A stretch of 64,000 nt of DNA from Chelatococcus caeni (GCF_014196925.1 NZ_JACIEN010000001.1:744001-808000), one strand, 5' to 3'; counted from the first letter of the stretch, positions 17,025-25,866 are shown. A program made the numbers and translations. Notes: generated from the letters alone by a model not told the origin.

Positions 17025-17881
17025 GGCGTGCTCCTGCCGACCGCGCGGCTGATGCGGTTGGCCGACAGTACGACGGCGACAACGACGAGGCCGGGCGCGG
17101 CGGTGAGCCACCAGGCGGAGGAGATATAGTTGCGCCCCTCGGCGATCAGCAGGCCCCATTCTGGTGTCGGCGGCGGCGCGCCATAGCCGAGGAAGCCGAG
17201 CGTGGAAATGGACAGGATGGCGCTGCCGAACTGCAGCGCTGCGAAAGCGAAGGCCGAGGTCAGCGAGTTCGGCAGCACATGGCGCCACAGCACGGCGGCG
17301 TAGGTGCCACCGCTGCCGAAAGCCGCTTCCACATATTCGCTGCGCCGCACGCGGATCACGTCGGCACGCACGAGCCGCGCGAAACCGGCCACTGAGGCCG
17401 CGCCCACCGCAACCGCTGCATTGATGGTGCCGAAGCCGGTGAGAATGATGATGCTGAGCGACAGGAGCAGTGCCGGCACAGCGAGGAGCACATCCACGAT
17501 CCGCATCAGGGTGTCGTCGACAAGCCCGCCGATGGAACCGGCGACGAGGCCGAGCATCGTGCCGGCGACGAGCCCGATCGCGACCGCCACGAGAGCGCCC
17601 GAGAGCGAGTGGACGGAGCCATGTACGATGCGCGCAAACAGGTCGCGCCCGAGGGCATCCGTGCCGAGGAGATGGTCTGGGCTCGGCGGGCGCAGCTTCT
17701 CCGCAGGGACGCCGACCGTCGCGCTGTATTCCGTGAAGAGCGCGGGTGCGGCGGCCCACAGCACGACGAGGGCGATGACGAGCCACGCCAGGACGAGGCC
17801 GGGAGAGGCGCCGCGCAGGCGGTCGAGATGGCCGGACCCGCGCCCGGAAAAGGCATTGGTGACTGCGGGAGGCGTTGTCAT
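17021..17881 (-). CDS. Peptide-type ABC permease, DppC-like
   Basis: 286 residues. A cytoplasmic N-terminus is followed by a first helix (LAWLVIALVVLWAAAPALF), the typical DppC external segment PDHLLGTDALGRDLFARIVHG and further helices with the EAA loop EAAFGSGGTYAAVLWRHVLP. Start at 17881 overlaps the DppB-like stop (ATGA). Forms the inner-membrane channel with the next entry. Confidence 0.9.
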   Translation of the reverse strand: MTTPPAVTNAFSGRGSGHLDRLRGASPGLVLAWLVIALVVLWAAAPALFTEYSATVGVPAEKLRPPSPDHLLGTDALGRDLFARIVHGSVHSLSGALVAVAIGLVAGTMLGLVAGSIGGLVDDTLMRIVDVLLAVPALLLSLSIIILTGFGTINAAVAVGAASVAGFARLVRADVIRVRRSEYVEAAFGSGGTYAAVLWRHVLPNSLTSAFAFAALQFGSAILSISTLGFLGYGAPPPTPEWGLLIAEGRNYISSAWWLTAAPGLVVVAVVLSANRISRAVGRSTP

Positions 17882-18822
17882 GCCGGAGCACCTGTCTTCG
17901 ATCTCAGACGTGGGTCGAGCAGCGGGGAAGCAAGGTCGACGAAGAGCGTGATGACGACGAAGGCGACGGCGCAGAAGAGAACGACCGCCTGCAGGACGGC
18001 GGCATCCTGATTGCCCACCGCCTTGTGGGTGAGGGCGCCTATGCCATTGAGCCCGAAGACGGTCTCGGTCACCACCGCGCCCGCGAGGAGCTCGCCGAAC
18101 AGGACGCCGGCGATGGCGAGCGTCGGCAGGAGCGCGTTGCGCAGCACGTGTCGCCAGAAGGCGAAGGCACGCGAAGCGCCTTTGGCCCGGGCAACGGTCA
18201 CGAAGGGCTGGTGCGCCACCGCATCGAGGTTGCGCATGAGGATCTGTGCGAGCGGCGCCGAGATCGGCACGGCGATGGTCGCGACCGGCAGGATCAGCGC
18301 TTCCCAGGGTCCCGGATTGATGACGGATACCAGACGCAGCCGGAACGAGAATATCTGGATCAGCATGATGCCGAGCCAGAACACCGGCAGCGAGATGAAG
18401 AGCGAAGGCAGGACCTGTATCGCCGAGCGTAGCCAGGCGAAGGTGGCGAAGGTCGAGAGAAGGGTAACGGCGAAGGCGAGCACGACCGCGGCCAGGAACG
18501 CAAGGCAGGCCAGCCGAAGCGTGGCGGGGAGGTTTTCGGCAAGGAGCTGCCGCACCGGCACGCCCGCCTGTATGGAATAGCCGAAATCGCCACTCAGCAC
18601 ATTGCCGAGCGCGTGCAGATATTGGGCGGTGACGGACCGGTCTGCTCCATAGGACGCACGGATGTCGGCGATCTGCTCCTGGCTCAGTCCGAAGTCCGGA
18701 TTCAGGAACTTGATGAGGACGGCATCGCCGGGCAGCGCCTGCAGCAGGACGAAGGACAGCGTGAAGGCTGCCCAGAGCACCACGAGAGCCTGCCCGATCC
18801 GGCTGATGAGATATCGCGACAT
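17878..18822 (-). CDS. Peptide-type ABC permease, DppB-like
   Basis: 314 residues: MSRYLISRIGQALVVLWAAF, then the DppB signature LPGDAVLIKFLNPDFGLS, the SGDFGYSIQAGVPVRQLLAE segment and the EAA-like loop ARAKGASRAFAFWRHVLRN. About six membrane helices are visible. It follows the binding-protein gene by 72 bases and overlaps the DppC-like gene. Confidence 0.9.
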   Translation of the reverse strand: MSRYLISRIGQALVVLWAAFTLSFVLLQALPGDAVLIKFLNPDFGLSQEQIADIRASYGADRSVTAQYLHALGNVLSGDFGYSIQAGVPVRQLLAENLPATLRLACLAFLAAVVLAFAVTLLSTFATFAWLRSAIQVLPSLFISLPVFWLGIMLIQIFSFRLRLVSVINPGPWEALILPVATIAVPISAPLAQILMRNLDAVAHQPFVTVARAKGASRAFAFWRHVLRNALLPTLAIAGVLFGELLAGAVVTETVFGLNGIGALTHKAVGNQDAAVLQAVVLFCAVAFVVITLFVDLASPLLDPRLRSKTGAPA

Positions 18823-18894
18823 GATCGTCTGTTCCGGAAGATTCCGAGGCCCATCGGACCGGAAGCGATCGCTCCGGGTCCGATGGCGGCATTG

Positions 18895-20541
18895 TCACTT
18901 GTCGAGCCAGGTGCTGTAGAAGCTCGGCCGCGCCACCGCGTCGAAGGCGAGGCCCTTCACATGGGGCGCCGCGGCGAAGGCCTGCGGCTCCTCGAAGATC
19001 GGGATCTGGTAGGCCTGATCGATGATATAGGCCTGCACCTCGCGGGTGAGGGCGAGGCGCTTTTCCGGGTCGGTCTCGGCGGCGATCGCCTCGAGCCTGC
19101 CGTTGAGCGCTTCGTCCACGAAGCTCTTGATCTTGTCGCTCAGGCCGCCCTTCTGCCGCAGCACGTCCCGGTTCGCCGGGTGAAAATTGCTCTTGATTAC
19201 GTCCGGATCGGCCCGGCCCACCATGGTGTGGGCGACCGGCGTCTTCAGCGGATCGAGCAAGTCGACAGCGATGCTGCCGGAATCGGCGTTGAGGACGTTG
19301 AGCCTCACGCCGATCTGGGCCCATTGCTGCGCGACGAGCTGCAGCATGGCCTTGCTCTGCGGCTGCGGCAGGGATTCGTAGATGGAGAGCTCGAGCTTCA
19401 CTCCATCCCTGGCGAGGATGCCGTCGTGGCCCGGTTGCCATCCTGCCTCGGCCAGCAATTTCTTCGACCTCTGCGGGTCGTAGGCGAGCCTGGCGGACTG
19501 GTCCTCGTATCCGACGGCTGAGGAGGCGATGACGGACGTCGCCTTTGGATAGTGTCTGGAGAACAGGGTGTCGACGATCTCCTGCGTGTTCGTTGCGTGC
19601 AGGAGGGCCTTGCGCACGCGCGCATCCGCCACAAGCGGGTTGTCCGGCCGGAATACGAGGGCATTGTTCACGCCGCGCGTCGACGGCGCATAGATCAGGA
19701 AGCTCTGCGCCTCCACCTGCGGCTCATCATAGGCCTGAATCTGGCGGATGACGTCAGCCTGCCCTGAGAGCAGAGCGCCGATGCGCACGCTGTCTTCCGG
19801 TGTGACGATGAAGGTGATCCCGTCGAGATAGGCGCGTCCTTGATGGGCCAGCCTGGCCGGTCCCCAGTTGTAGTCGGTGCGCGCCTTCAGCTTCAGTTCC
19901 TTTCCGAGCGTCTCGCGCTCGACGACGAAGGGGCCTGAGCCGATAATTTTGGTGGCGTCGCCGAGCTCGTCGAAGCTGCGATCGAGCGTCGCGGGCGAGA
20001 CGAGCCCGGAGCCGATGACGGCGGTGCCCTGAAGGAAGCCGGGCGAAGGCCGCTTGAAGACGAACTTCACCGTGAGATCGTCGATGATCTCGCTGTGATC
20101 GTAGTTGTTGATCACCTCGGAGACAGGGAATTTTCTGCTCTTGTCGCCGCGGCCATACGTATCGAAGTTCCTGGCGACGGCCCGTGCATCGAGCGGCGTA
20201 CCGTCGGAAAAGGTGACGCCGGGGCGGATCTTGAACGTGTATTCGGTCAGCGTGTCATTGACCGTCCAGGACGTGGCGATCCACGGTTCGATCTCGAGTG
20301 TCTGCGGGTTCTGATAGGTCAGCTTGTCGGTGATCTGATTGAGGATGCCGCTGTTTGGATAGAACCCGCCGGCCGTCGGATAGAGATTGGTGTGGGCCTG
20401 CTGCTCCAGATAGATGAGCGTGCCGCCAGTCACCGGTTGCGCCAAGGCAGGCGCAGCCATCGCCAGGGAGGCGAGGGACAGAGCATAAAGACCTGCGACA
20501 AGCAGAGAACGTCTCGTTGCGAAGGATGAAGTACCGCTCAT
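18895..20541 (-). CDS. Extracellular solute-binding protein, family 5, KPN_01854 type
   Basis: 548 residues. The ATG at 20541 begins MSGTSSFATRRSLLVAGLYA, a signal peptide cleaved near PALAQP; AGGTGAT is upstream. The mature protein has the family 5 fold: GGTLIYLEQQAHTNLYPTAG, FKIRPGVTFSDGTPLDARAV, and a DPEKRLALTREVQAYIIDQA segment near the C-terminus. It is the first gene of operon B, so it is transcribed from the region containing the dyad at 20709-20737. Peptide-like or larger organosulfur ligands are expected from the fold; the ligand itself is unknown. Confidence 0.9.
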   Translation of the reverse strand: MSGTSSFATRRSLLVAGLYALSLASLAMAAPALAQPVTGGTLIYLEQQAHTNLYPTAGGFYPNSGILNQITDKLTYQNPQTLEIEPWIATSWTVNDTLTEYTFKIRPGVTFSDGTPLDARAVARNFDTYGRGDKSRKFPVSEVINNYDHSEIIDDLTVKFVFKRPSPGFLQGTAVIGSGLVSPATLDRSFDELGDATKIIGSGPFVVERETLGKELKLKARTDYNWGPARLAHQGRAYLDGITFIVTPEDSVRIGALLSGQADVIRQIQAYDEPQVEAQSFLIYAPSTRGVNNALVFRPDNPLVADARVRKALLHATNTQEIVDTLFSRHYPKATSVIASSAVGYEDQSARLAYDPQRSKKLLAEAGWQPGHDGILARDGVKLELSIYESLPQPQSKAMLQLVAQQWAQIGVRLNVLNADSGSIAVDLLDPLKTPVAHTMVGRADPDVIKSNFHPANRDVLRQKGGLSDKIKSFVDEALNGRLEAIAAETDPEKRLALTREVQAYIIDQAYQIPIFEEPQAFAAAPHVKGLAFDAVARPSFYSTWLDK

Positions 20542-20628
20542 CGGATCACCTAGAATATGACGTTGTTGCGGCCTTGGCCGGACGGCAGCTCTCCGCTTCG
20601 GCAGAGGATGTCGTGACTGCCCCGATTC

Positions 20629-20660
20629 GGCCCCAGCGACGCCGTTGCGTGGCTGGGGCC
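20629..20660 (-). promoter_or_regulatory. Perfect 9-bp hairpin in the operon B leader
   Basis: GGCCCCAGC (20629-20637) and GCTGGGGCC (20652-20660) form a perfect stem with a 14-base loop, about 90 bases upstream of the binding-protein ATG and downstream of the dyad operator. No T-run follows on the transcribed strand, so it is not a standard terminator. It could stabilise the leader or take part in attenuation. Confidence 0.45.
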
Positions 20661-20708
20661 GACGCGACGCAAGGCATCGGTGCCAAACCATCACAATCCA
20701 TTAAATCC

Positions 20709-20737
20709 ATAATGTCTACTGAATTAATATAAATAAG
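20709..20737. promoter_or_regulatory. Putative Rrf2 operator, site 2 (operon B)
   Basis: Arms ATAATGTCTAC and ATATAAATAAG with a 7-bp spacer align with the other three sites in spacing and in the TCTA / AT-A-AT-A core. It is the weakest match of the four. It lies about 170 bases before the binding-protein ATG, in an AT-rich promoter-like stretch. An imperfect outer repeat (CACAATC near 20692 and GATTGTG near 20740) encloses it. Confidence 0.42.
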
Positions 20738-20839
20738 CTCGATTGTGGATGCCGCTCAGGCTGAGAGACACCGGCACATACCCGCAACTGCTTGCCTTCG
20801 CCGGGCTTTCGGCCTGTCCCCTCAGGCGAGACAGTGCAC

Positions 20840-22222
20840 CTATAAAGGTCGCGTCGCGGCGTTATGGGTGGCCGTGTCATGGAGAATGCGCCGAGCGAGC
20901 CGGGAGCATTGCGTCCTGATGTCGGGGACGGCCACGATTTCCCAGAAGGCGGCGCGCGTGACGGGGCCGATGGCGAACAGCCGCGTGGATGCCCTGCCAT
21001 CATCGGCGATCAGTGCTCCGTCCGTCGCGACGTCGAGCCCGATGGCGAGCGGGTCGATCCGTGCGTGGCCACTGGCGAAGAGGGAGCGCAGAAGCGGGTT
21101 CTTCGTCTCCCGGGGATTCGTCACAATGCCGGTACACGACACGATCGCGTCGACATCGAGCGTCTCCTCGCGTCGCTCGCCCCGACGACGGAAGCGCACC
21201 CGTGCCCCGCTGCCGCGCTCCTCGCTCGCGACCATCTTCCCGGCGAAAAGCTGGACGCGGCCGGTCGCCAGCGCCGCCCTGAGCCGCGTGTCGACCTCCG
21301 GGGGCGTGCGGTGGCGATGAACGTCCCACCATGCACGGGCGTGGGCCATGAAGCGCCGCTTCGAGCCTTCCGAGAAACTCTGCCAGATGCGTTGCGTATG
21401 CGGGCGCAGTCCATCAATGACGCTGCGCCAATCCTCGCCGCGTCCCTCGGCCCAGGCGATCGTCTCGCGCAGCCAATGCATGAAGTAGCTGATATCGGTG
21501 CCGAAGGGAATGTCGGCGGCATCGATGGTCATCGGCGCCACGCGGCGATGCACCTGCGGCAGGAGGCCCCGGCGCGACATCGCGACGATGGGGCCGCGGT
21601 GCCCCGCATCGAGGAGCGACAGCACATAGTCCACCATCGTGAGCCCCGTGCCGAGGATGAGCACCGTAGCCTCGGGATCGATGCCGGAAACGGACGGCGA
21701 GACCCATGGGCTGACGTGGCAGCCGTCCTGGCGCGGTTCCTCGTGGCCGGTAGCGAGGACCGCGACGTGGCCGGGGACGCTGGTGCCGTCGTCCAGACGC
21801 ACCTCGACCCCCAAGGGCCGCTCGGCGATATCGATGCAGGTGCCCTGTACGATCGACAGCCGCCCGGGCCGACCGGTACCGGGCAGGTGCGGTTCGATGA
21901 GGCTGCGCAAATAAGACCCATAGGCGCTGCGCGGGGCGAAGAAGAACGGTTCGGCGTCTTCGGTACCCGCGAGCCTGCCGGTTCTGACGAGCCAATGCCA
22001 GAAGTGCTGCGGCTCGTCGGCGAAGGCGCCCATATTGGCGGCCGCCACGTTGAGCAGGTGGTTGCTGCTCGGGGCCGAGAAGGCGACGCCGGGACCGGGC
22101 TCATCGCGCTGCTCGATCAGGGTGATCCGGAGATCGGGGAGCGGCTCGCGCAGCAGATGGCAGGCAAGCAGGGTGCCGCTTGCACCGCCTCCGATGATGA
22201 TCACGCGCGGGGTCGACAGCAT
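20840..22222 (-). CDS. FAD/NAD(P)-binding oxidoreductase (NAD_binding_9 type)
   Basis: 460 residues. The N-terminal dinucleotide fold reads VIIIGGGASGTLLACHLLRE, followed by EPGPGVAFSAPSSNHLLNVAAANMG, a signature of the HcbG/NAD_binding_9 group. A second GxGxT segment (ATVLILGTGLTMVDYVLSLL) near residue 195 would bind NAD(P). It lies 69 bases downstream of the rrf2 gene on the same strand and may be co-transcribed. Relatives occur next to organosulfur and sulfonate monooxygenase genes, so a redox role in sulfur scavenging is plausible; the reaction is unknown. Confidence 0.8.
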   Translation of the reverse strand: MLSTPRVIIIGGGASGTLLACHLLREPLPDLRITLIEQRDEPGPGVAFSAPSSNHLLNVAAANMGAFADEPQHFWHWLVRTGRLAGTEDAEPFFFAPRSAYGSYLRSLIEPHLPGTGRPGRLSIVQGTCIDIAERPLGVEVRLDDGTSVPGHVAVLATGHEEPRQDGCHVSPWVSPSVSGIDPEATVLILGTGLTMVDYVLSLLDAGHRGPIVAMSRRGLLPQVHRRVAPMTIDAADIPFGTDISYFMHWLRETIAWAEGRGEDWRSVIDGLRPHTQRIWQSFSEGSKRRFMAHARAWWDVHRHRTPPEVDTRLRAALATGRVQLFAGKMVASEERGSGARVRFRRRGERREETLDVDAIVSCTGIVTNPRETKNPLLRSLFASGHARIDPLAIGLDVATDGALIADDGRASTRLFAIGPVTRAAFWEIVAVPDIRTQCSRLARRILHDTATHNAATRPL

Positions 22223-22291
22223 GGGCCTCTCCAGGTTCGTCCGCGTTCTCTGTCGCCGGAACGAGGAGGCGGGCGGGCCCGCGAGGCGCCG

Positions 22292-22741
22292 TCAGATGTG
22301 GTAGATGAACTCCAACTCTCTGACGGTGCCGAGCGCGCGCATGTCCGCGAGACTGCGCTCGTCCAGCACGGCTGCGATGGCGTTACGCACATCCAGCATC
22401 ATCAGGCGCACGGAGCAGTGCTCCTCCGAGGCGCAGTCGTCGCAAGGCTCGTAGCGTGTACGACTGGCGCAAGGGATCGGCGCCAAAGGTCCATCGAGGA
22501 CCCGAATAACCTGCCCCACAGAGATGTCGTGAGCGGGGCGGGCCAGGCGATAGCCGCCCTGCTTGCCCTTGCGGCTCTGAACGAAGCCGGCATTGCGCAG
22601 TTCGGCGAGAATCGCGTCGAGAAACTTCTTCGGAATGCTCTCCGCTTCGGCAATGTCCGAAACCTGTGCTAGTTCCTCACGTCCGAGACCTGCAAGGTGG
22701 ACAAGGGCCTTGAGGCCATACTTCCCTTTTTTTGTCAGCAT
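22292..22741 (-). CDS. Rrf2-family transcriptional regulator with four-cysteine cluster motif
   Basis: 149 residues. The winged helix lies in the first 75 (LTKKGKYGLKALVHLAGL, then SIPKKFLDAILAELRNAGFV and RKGKQGGYRLARP). Residues 91-109 carry C91, C100, C103 and C109 (C-x8-C-x2-C-x5-C), positioned like the Fe-S ligands of IscR/RirA-type members, so Fe-S or cysteine sensing is likely. CymR, another member, controls cysteine metabolism. A near-perfect inverted repeat 29-59 bases upstream of the ATG suggests autoregulation, and similar sites precede the three sulfur operons. No clear ribosome site is visible. Confidence 0.88.
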   Translation of the reverse strand: MLTKKGKYGLKALVHLAGLGREELAQVSDIAEAESIPKKFLDAILAELRNAGFVQSRKGKQGGYRLARPAHDISVGQVIRVLDGPLAPIPCASRTRYEPCDDCASEEHCSVRLMMLDVRNAIAAVLDERSLADMRALGTVRELEFIYHI

Positions 22742-22769
22742 GATACGGCGGCAGCGTCCAGCGGGAGGG

Positions 22770-22800
22770 TATTATTTCTAGGTAAGTTATAGAAATAATA
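22770..22800. promoter_or_regulatory. Putative Rrf2 autoregulatory operator, site 3
   Basis: TATTATTTCTA (22770-22780) and TAGAAATAATA (22790-22800) are perfect 11-bp inverted arms around a 9-bp spacer. This is the most symmetrical dyad of the region and stands out from GC-rich surroundings. It lies between the divergent-looking end of the monooxygenase gene (22842) and the rrf2 ATG (22741), so it can only serve the rrf2 transcript. Confidence 0.7.
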
Positions 22801-22841
22801 GGGCCTTTGCCCCGCTCCGTCGAGCGGCCACCGTGCCGCAG

Positions 22842-24194
22842 CTACGCGAATTCGAGCACCTGTCGCGCCGGATCGAAGAAGCGGTTCGCCGGACGCTCGA
22901 GCCCGTAGTGATCGCGCAGGGTGCGGCCGTCATAGCGTGTCCGGAACAATCCGCGTTTCTGCAGGATCGGGACGACCTCCTGCGCGAAGACATCGAACAG
23001 ATAAGGAAGGATCGGCGGCATCACGTTGAAGCCGTCGGCGGCGCCGCTCTCGAACCAGTCCGCAATGATGGCGGCAATCTGCTCGGGCGTGCCGACGGCG
23101 GTCAGGTGCCCCCGCGCCCCCGCTAGGCTGTGGAGCAGGGCGCGCAATGTCGGGCGCTCGCGCCTGACGAGGGCGATGATCACCTCCGTGCGGCTGCGGG
23201 CGGCCTGGACGGTCTCGGGATCGGGGAAGTCGTCGACCGACAGCACAGCGTCGAGGTCGAGATGGGAGAAATCGTGCCCGCCGAAGCGATTGGACAGGTG
23301 CTCGAGCCCGACGGCCGGAACTGTCAGCTCGTTTAGCTCGCGGTTGAGGCGCTCGGCTTCCGCCTCGGTAGAGCCGAGCACGGGGCTGATGCCGGGCAGG
23401 ATGACAATCTCGTCCGGCAACCGCCCGAGGGCAGCCGCCTGATCCTTGATGTCGGCGTAGAAGGCGGCGGCGGCCGCCTTCTCGAGATGGGCCGTAAAGA
23501 TCGCTTCGGCATGGGTGGCAGCAAAGCGCCGCCCGGTCGTCGATGAACCCGCCTGGACGAAGACGGGCCGGCCCTGGGGGGGCCGAGCGATGTTCAAGGG
23601 GCCGCGCACCTTGTGCCAGCGCCCGACGTGGTCAATGCGCCGGATGCGCGCCGGCTCAGCGTAGCGGCCCGCGCGGCGATCGTCGCGAACGGCATCGTCG
23701 GCCCAGCTGTCCCAGAGTTTGGAGACGACCTCTACGAACTCGGTCGCTCGCTCGTAACGCTCGGCATGCTCGATCTGGTGGTCATAGCCGAAGTTCGGCC
23801 CTGCGCCCGTGACCCAGGAGGTGACGATGTTCCAGCCGATCCGACCGTTGCTGATGTGATCGAGCGAGGCGAACTGGCGCGCGAGATTATAGGGCTCGGT
23901 ATAGGTCGTCGAGGCGGTGGCGATAAGGCCGAGCCGTTCAGTGACGCCGGCGAGGGCCGCGAGCGTCGTCAGCGGCTCGAGCCCGCCGCGCGCGTTGTGC
24001 TCGACTTCGTGACCGATGGCAAGCGCATCGGCGAAGAAGATTGCGTCGAACAGGGCGGCCTCGGCGCGGCGCGCCAGATCCTGATAATAGCTGATGTCCG
24101 TCAGGGACTGCGGCGTGGCGGCAGGATGGCGCCAGGCGGCCTCATGGTGGCCGCGACCATGGACGAAGAGATTGAGGTGGAGCTGTCTGGTCAT
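22842..24194 (-). CDS. DszA/NtaA/SnaA-family FMN-dependent monooxygenase
   Basis: 450 residues of the same broad group as the gene at 4948-6294: LHLNLFVHGRGHHEAAWRHP at the N-terminus, FDAIFFADALAIG, ASTTYTEPYNLARQFASLD, GRIGWNIVTSWVTGAGPNFG, a SKLWDSWADDAV segment and RPPQGRPVFVQAGSS. It terminates operon C, 29 bases after the SsuB-like ATPase. The usual partner of such an importer is SsuD (about 380 residues, different motifs); here a DszA/DmoA-type enzyme replaces it, suggesting a substrate such as a sulfone, sulfide or bulky sulfonate. FMNH2 would come from the reductase heading the operon. Confidence 0.87.
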   Translation of the reverse strand: MTRQLHLNLFVHGRGHHEAAWRHPAATPQSLTDISYYQDLARRAEAALFDAIFFADALAIGHEVEHNARGGLEPLTTLAALAGVTERLGLIATASTTYTEPYNLARQFASLDHISNGRIGWNIVTSWVTGAGPNFGYDHQIEHAERYERATEFVEVVSKLWDSWADDAVRDDRRAGRYAEPARIRRIDHVGRWHKVRGPLNIARPPQGRPVFVQAGSSTTGRRFAATHAEAIFTAHLEKAAAAAFYADIKDQAAALGRLPDEIVILPGISPVLGSTEAEAERLNRELNELTVPAVGLEHLSNRFGGHDFSHLDLDAVLSVDDFPDPETVQAARSRTEVIIALVRRERPTLRALLHSLAGARGHLTAVGTPEQIAAIIADWFESGAADGFNVMPPILPYLFDVFAQEVVPILQKRGLFRTRYDGRTLRDHYGLERPANRFFDPARQVLEFA

Positions 24195-24223
24195 GACGGT
24201 TCTCCCGGGTCGGGTTGCGGCTG

Positions 24224-24964
24224 TCAGGCGTAGACGCCGAGCGCCGCGAGAAGGCTTCGGCGAAGGTTTTCATGGCGGCCGTCAGAGGCGCGCCGCGGGT
24301 GAGGAAGGTCGACGGTCCGGTCGAGCACGATGCGGCCGTCCTCCATGACGAGCACGCGATCAGCAAGCGTGAGCGCCTCGTCGACGTCATGCGTGACGAG
24401 GAGCACCGTCGGCTTGTACTTGCCGATCAACTGGAACAGCAGCGCGTGCATGCGCAGGCGGGTCAGCGCGTCGAGCGCACCGAAGGGTTCGTCAGCGAGC
24501 AGCAGTTCCGGGGCTTGTGCTAGCGAGCGCGCAAGGGCGACGCGCTGCTTCTCGCCACCGGACAGGGTCTCCGGCCAGGCGGCCTCCCGGCCGGCGAGGC
24601 CGACATCTGCGAGCAACTTGAGGGCTCGCGTCCGGGCGTCGGAAGCCTGCAGGCCGAGCATCACGTTGTCGAGGACGCGCGCCCAGGGCAGCAGCCGCGC
24701 ATCCTGGAAAAGCACCGACGATTTCGCCGGTACGTCGAGGCTGCCGCTCCGTTCCGCATCATCATCGAGCCGGGCGAGTGCCCTGAGCAGAGTGCTCTTG
24801 CCCGAACCGCTGCGGCCGATAAGGGCGACGAACTCGCCCGCCCGGATGGAGAGCGTGATGCCGTCGAGGATCGGGCGGCGGCCGAAGCCCCGGGCGAGGC
24901 CATCGAGTGCGACCGCGACGGGACGGGCGATCGACTCGGTGGTTTCGAGGCGCAGCAGGGTCAT
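24224..24964 (-). CDS. Sulfonate-type ABC transporter ATPase, SsuB-like
   Basis: 246 residues with Walker A IGRSGSGKST, Q-loop LFQDARLLPW (the DARLLPW form is typical of SsuB/TauB), signature LSGGEKQRV, LLLADEPFGALDALTR and THDVDEAL. The start overlaps the permease stop (ATGA at 24961-24964). It drives uptake through the SsuC-like permease. Confidence 0.92.
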   Translation of the reverse strand: MTLLRLETTESIARPVAVALDGLARGFGRRPILDGITLSIRAGEFVALIGRSGSGKSTLLRALARLDDDAERSGSLDVPAKSSVLFQDARLLPWARVLDNVMLGLQASDARTRALKLLADVGLAGREAAWPETLSGGEKQRVALARSLAQAPELLLADEPFGALDALTRLRMHALLFQLIGKYKPTVLLVTHDVDEALTLADRVLVMEDGRIVLDRTVDLPHPRRASDGRHENLRRSLLAALGVYA

Positions 24965-25833
24965 GATCCGATCACCTTACGGTAGGCGAGCGCCCGGCGT
25001 TCCCACCAGCGGACGGCGCTGTCGGAGACAAGGCCGAGAACGGCATAGACGACGAGCCCCACCACGATGACGTCCGTCTGGCCGTAGTCGCGCGCGCGGT
25101 TCATCAGGTAGCCGATGCCTTCCGTCGTATTGATCTGCTCGAGAACGACGAGGGCCGTCCAGCACATGGTTACGGCGAGCCTCAGGCCGGTGAAGAAGCC
25201 CGGCAGGGCGCCCGGCAGGGCGACGCGGCGGATGAACTGCGCCCGCGACAACCCGACCGTGCGGGCGAGCTCGACGTAGCGAAGATCGATGCCGCGCAGC
25301 GCGGCATGGGTGTTGATATAGACCGGAACCAGCACGCTCGTGACGATGAGGGCGATCTTCATCGTCTCGCCGATGCCGAGCCACAGGATGGCGAGCGGGA
25401 TGAGCGCCAGCGTCGGGATGGCGCGCTTGATCTGCACGAGACCGTCGATGGTTGCCTCGCCGAGTCGCGTCAGGCCGGCAATGAGCGCGAGAATGAGACC
25501 GAGGGCGACGCCGATGGCAAGGCCGAGGTAAGCCCGTTCGGCCGAGGCGAGGAAGTGCTGCTGCAGCACGCCGTCGATCATCAGGTCATAGCCGGTCACG
25601 ACTGCCGTCGAAGGTGCGGCGAGCAGGCGAGGGGACAACAGCCCGGTCAGCGAGGCGAGTTCCCAGATCGCCAGAACGAGGACCGGGCCGAACAGGTGAC
25701 CGCCTGGGCCGAGCCGCCGCGGCGTAAGGGGCCGCGCAGTGCGCTCTGCCGCACCGGGCTTAGGCACAGCCTTGCCCGAAAAGCCGTGCCAGGCGGGGTC
25801 CGAGTAGAACTCGTGCGGGGACAGAATGGTCAT
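24961..25833 (-). CDS. Sulfonate-type ABC permease, SsuC-like
   Basis: 290 residues. The ATG at 25833 (MTILSPHEFYSDPAWHGFSG) has GAGGGAG upstream; a longer frame to 25863 lacks one. A long hydrophilic N-terminus of about 55 residues precedes six helices (LFGPVLVLAIWELASLTGLL onwards) and the EAA loop ELARTVGLSRAQFIRRVALP. It belongs to the nitrate/sulfonate/taurine permease group. Confidence 0.9.
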   Translation of the reverse strand: MTILSPHEFYSDPAWHGFSGKAVPKPGAAERTARPLTPRRLGPGGHLFGPVLVLAIWELASLTGLLSPRLLAAPSTAVVTGYDLMIDGVLQQHFLASAERAYLGLAIGVALGLILALIAGLTRLGEATIDGLVQIKRAIPTLALIPLAILWLGIGETMKIALIVTSVLVPVYINTHAALRGIDLRYVELARTVGLSRAQFIRRVALPGALPGFFTGLRLAVTMCWTALVVLEQINTTEGIGYLMNRARDYGQTDVIVVGLVVYAVLGLVSDSAVRWWERRALAYRKVIGS

Positions 25834-25866
25834 GGCTCGCTCCCTCGTCATCCGTCGCGGCACTTT

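Noticed and set aside
15366-17891. 841-residue frame covering the dual ATPase gene and the DppC-like permease
   Set aside because: The first 290 residues are out of phase with the permease. The real start is the ATG at 17024 with AGGAG.
22842-24194. SsuD-type alkanesulfonate monooxygenase
   Set aside because: Length (450 residues) and motifs such as SKLWDSWADDAV and PPQGRPVFVQAGSS place it in the DszA/NtaA group.
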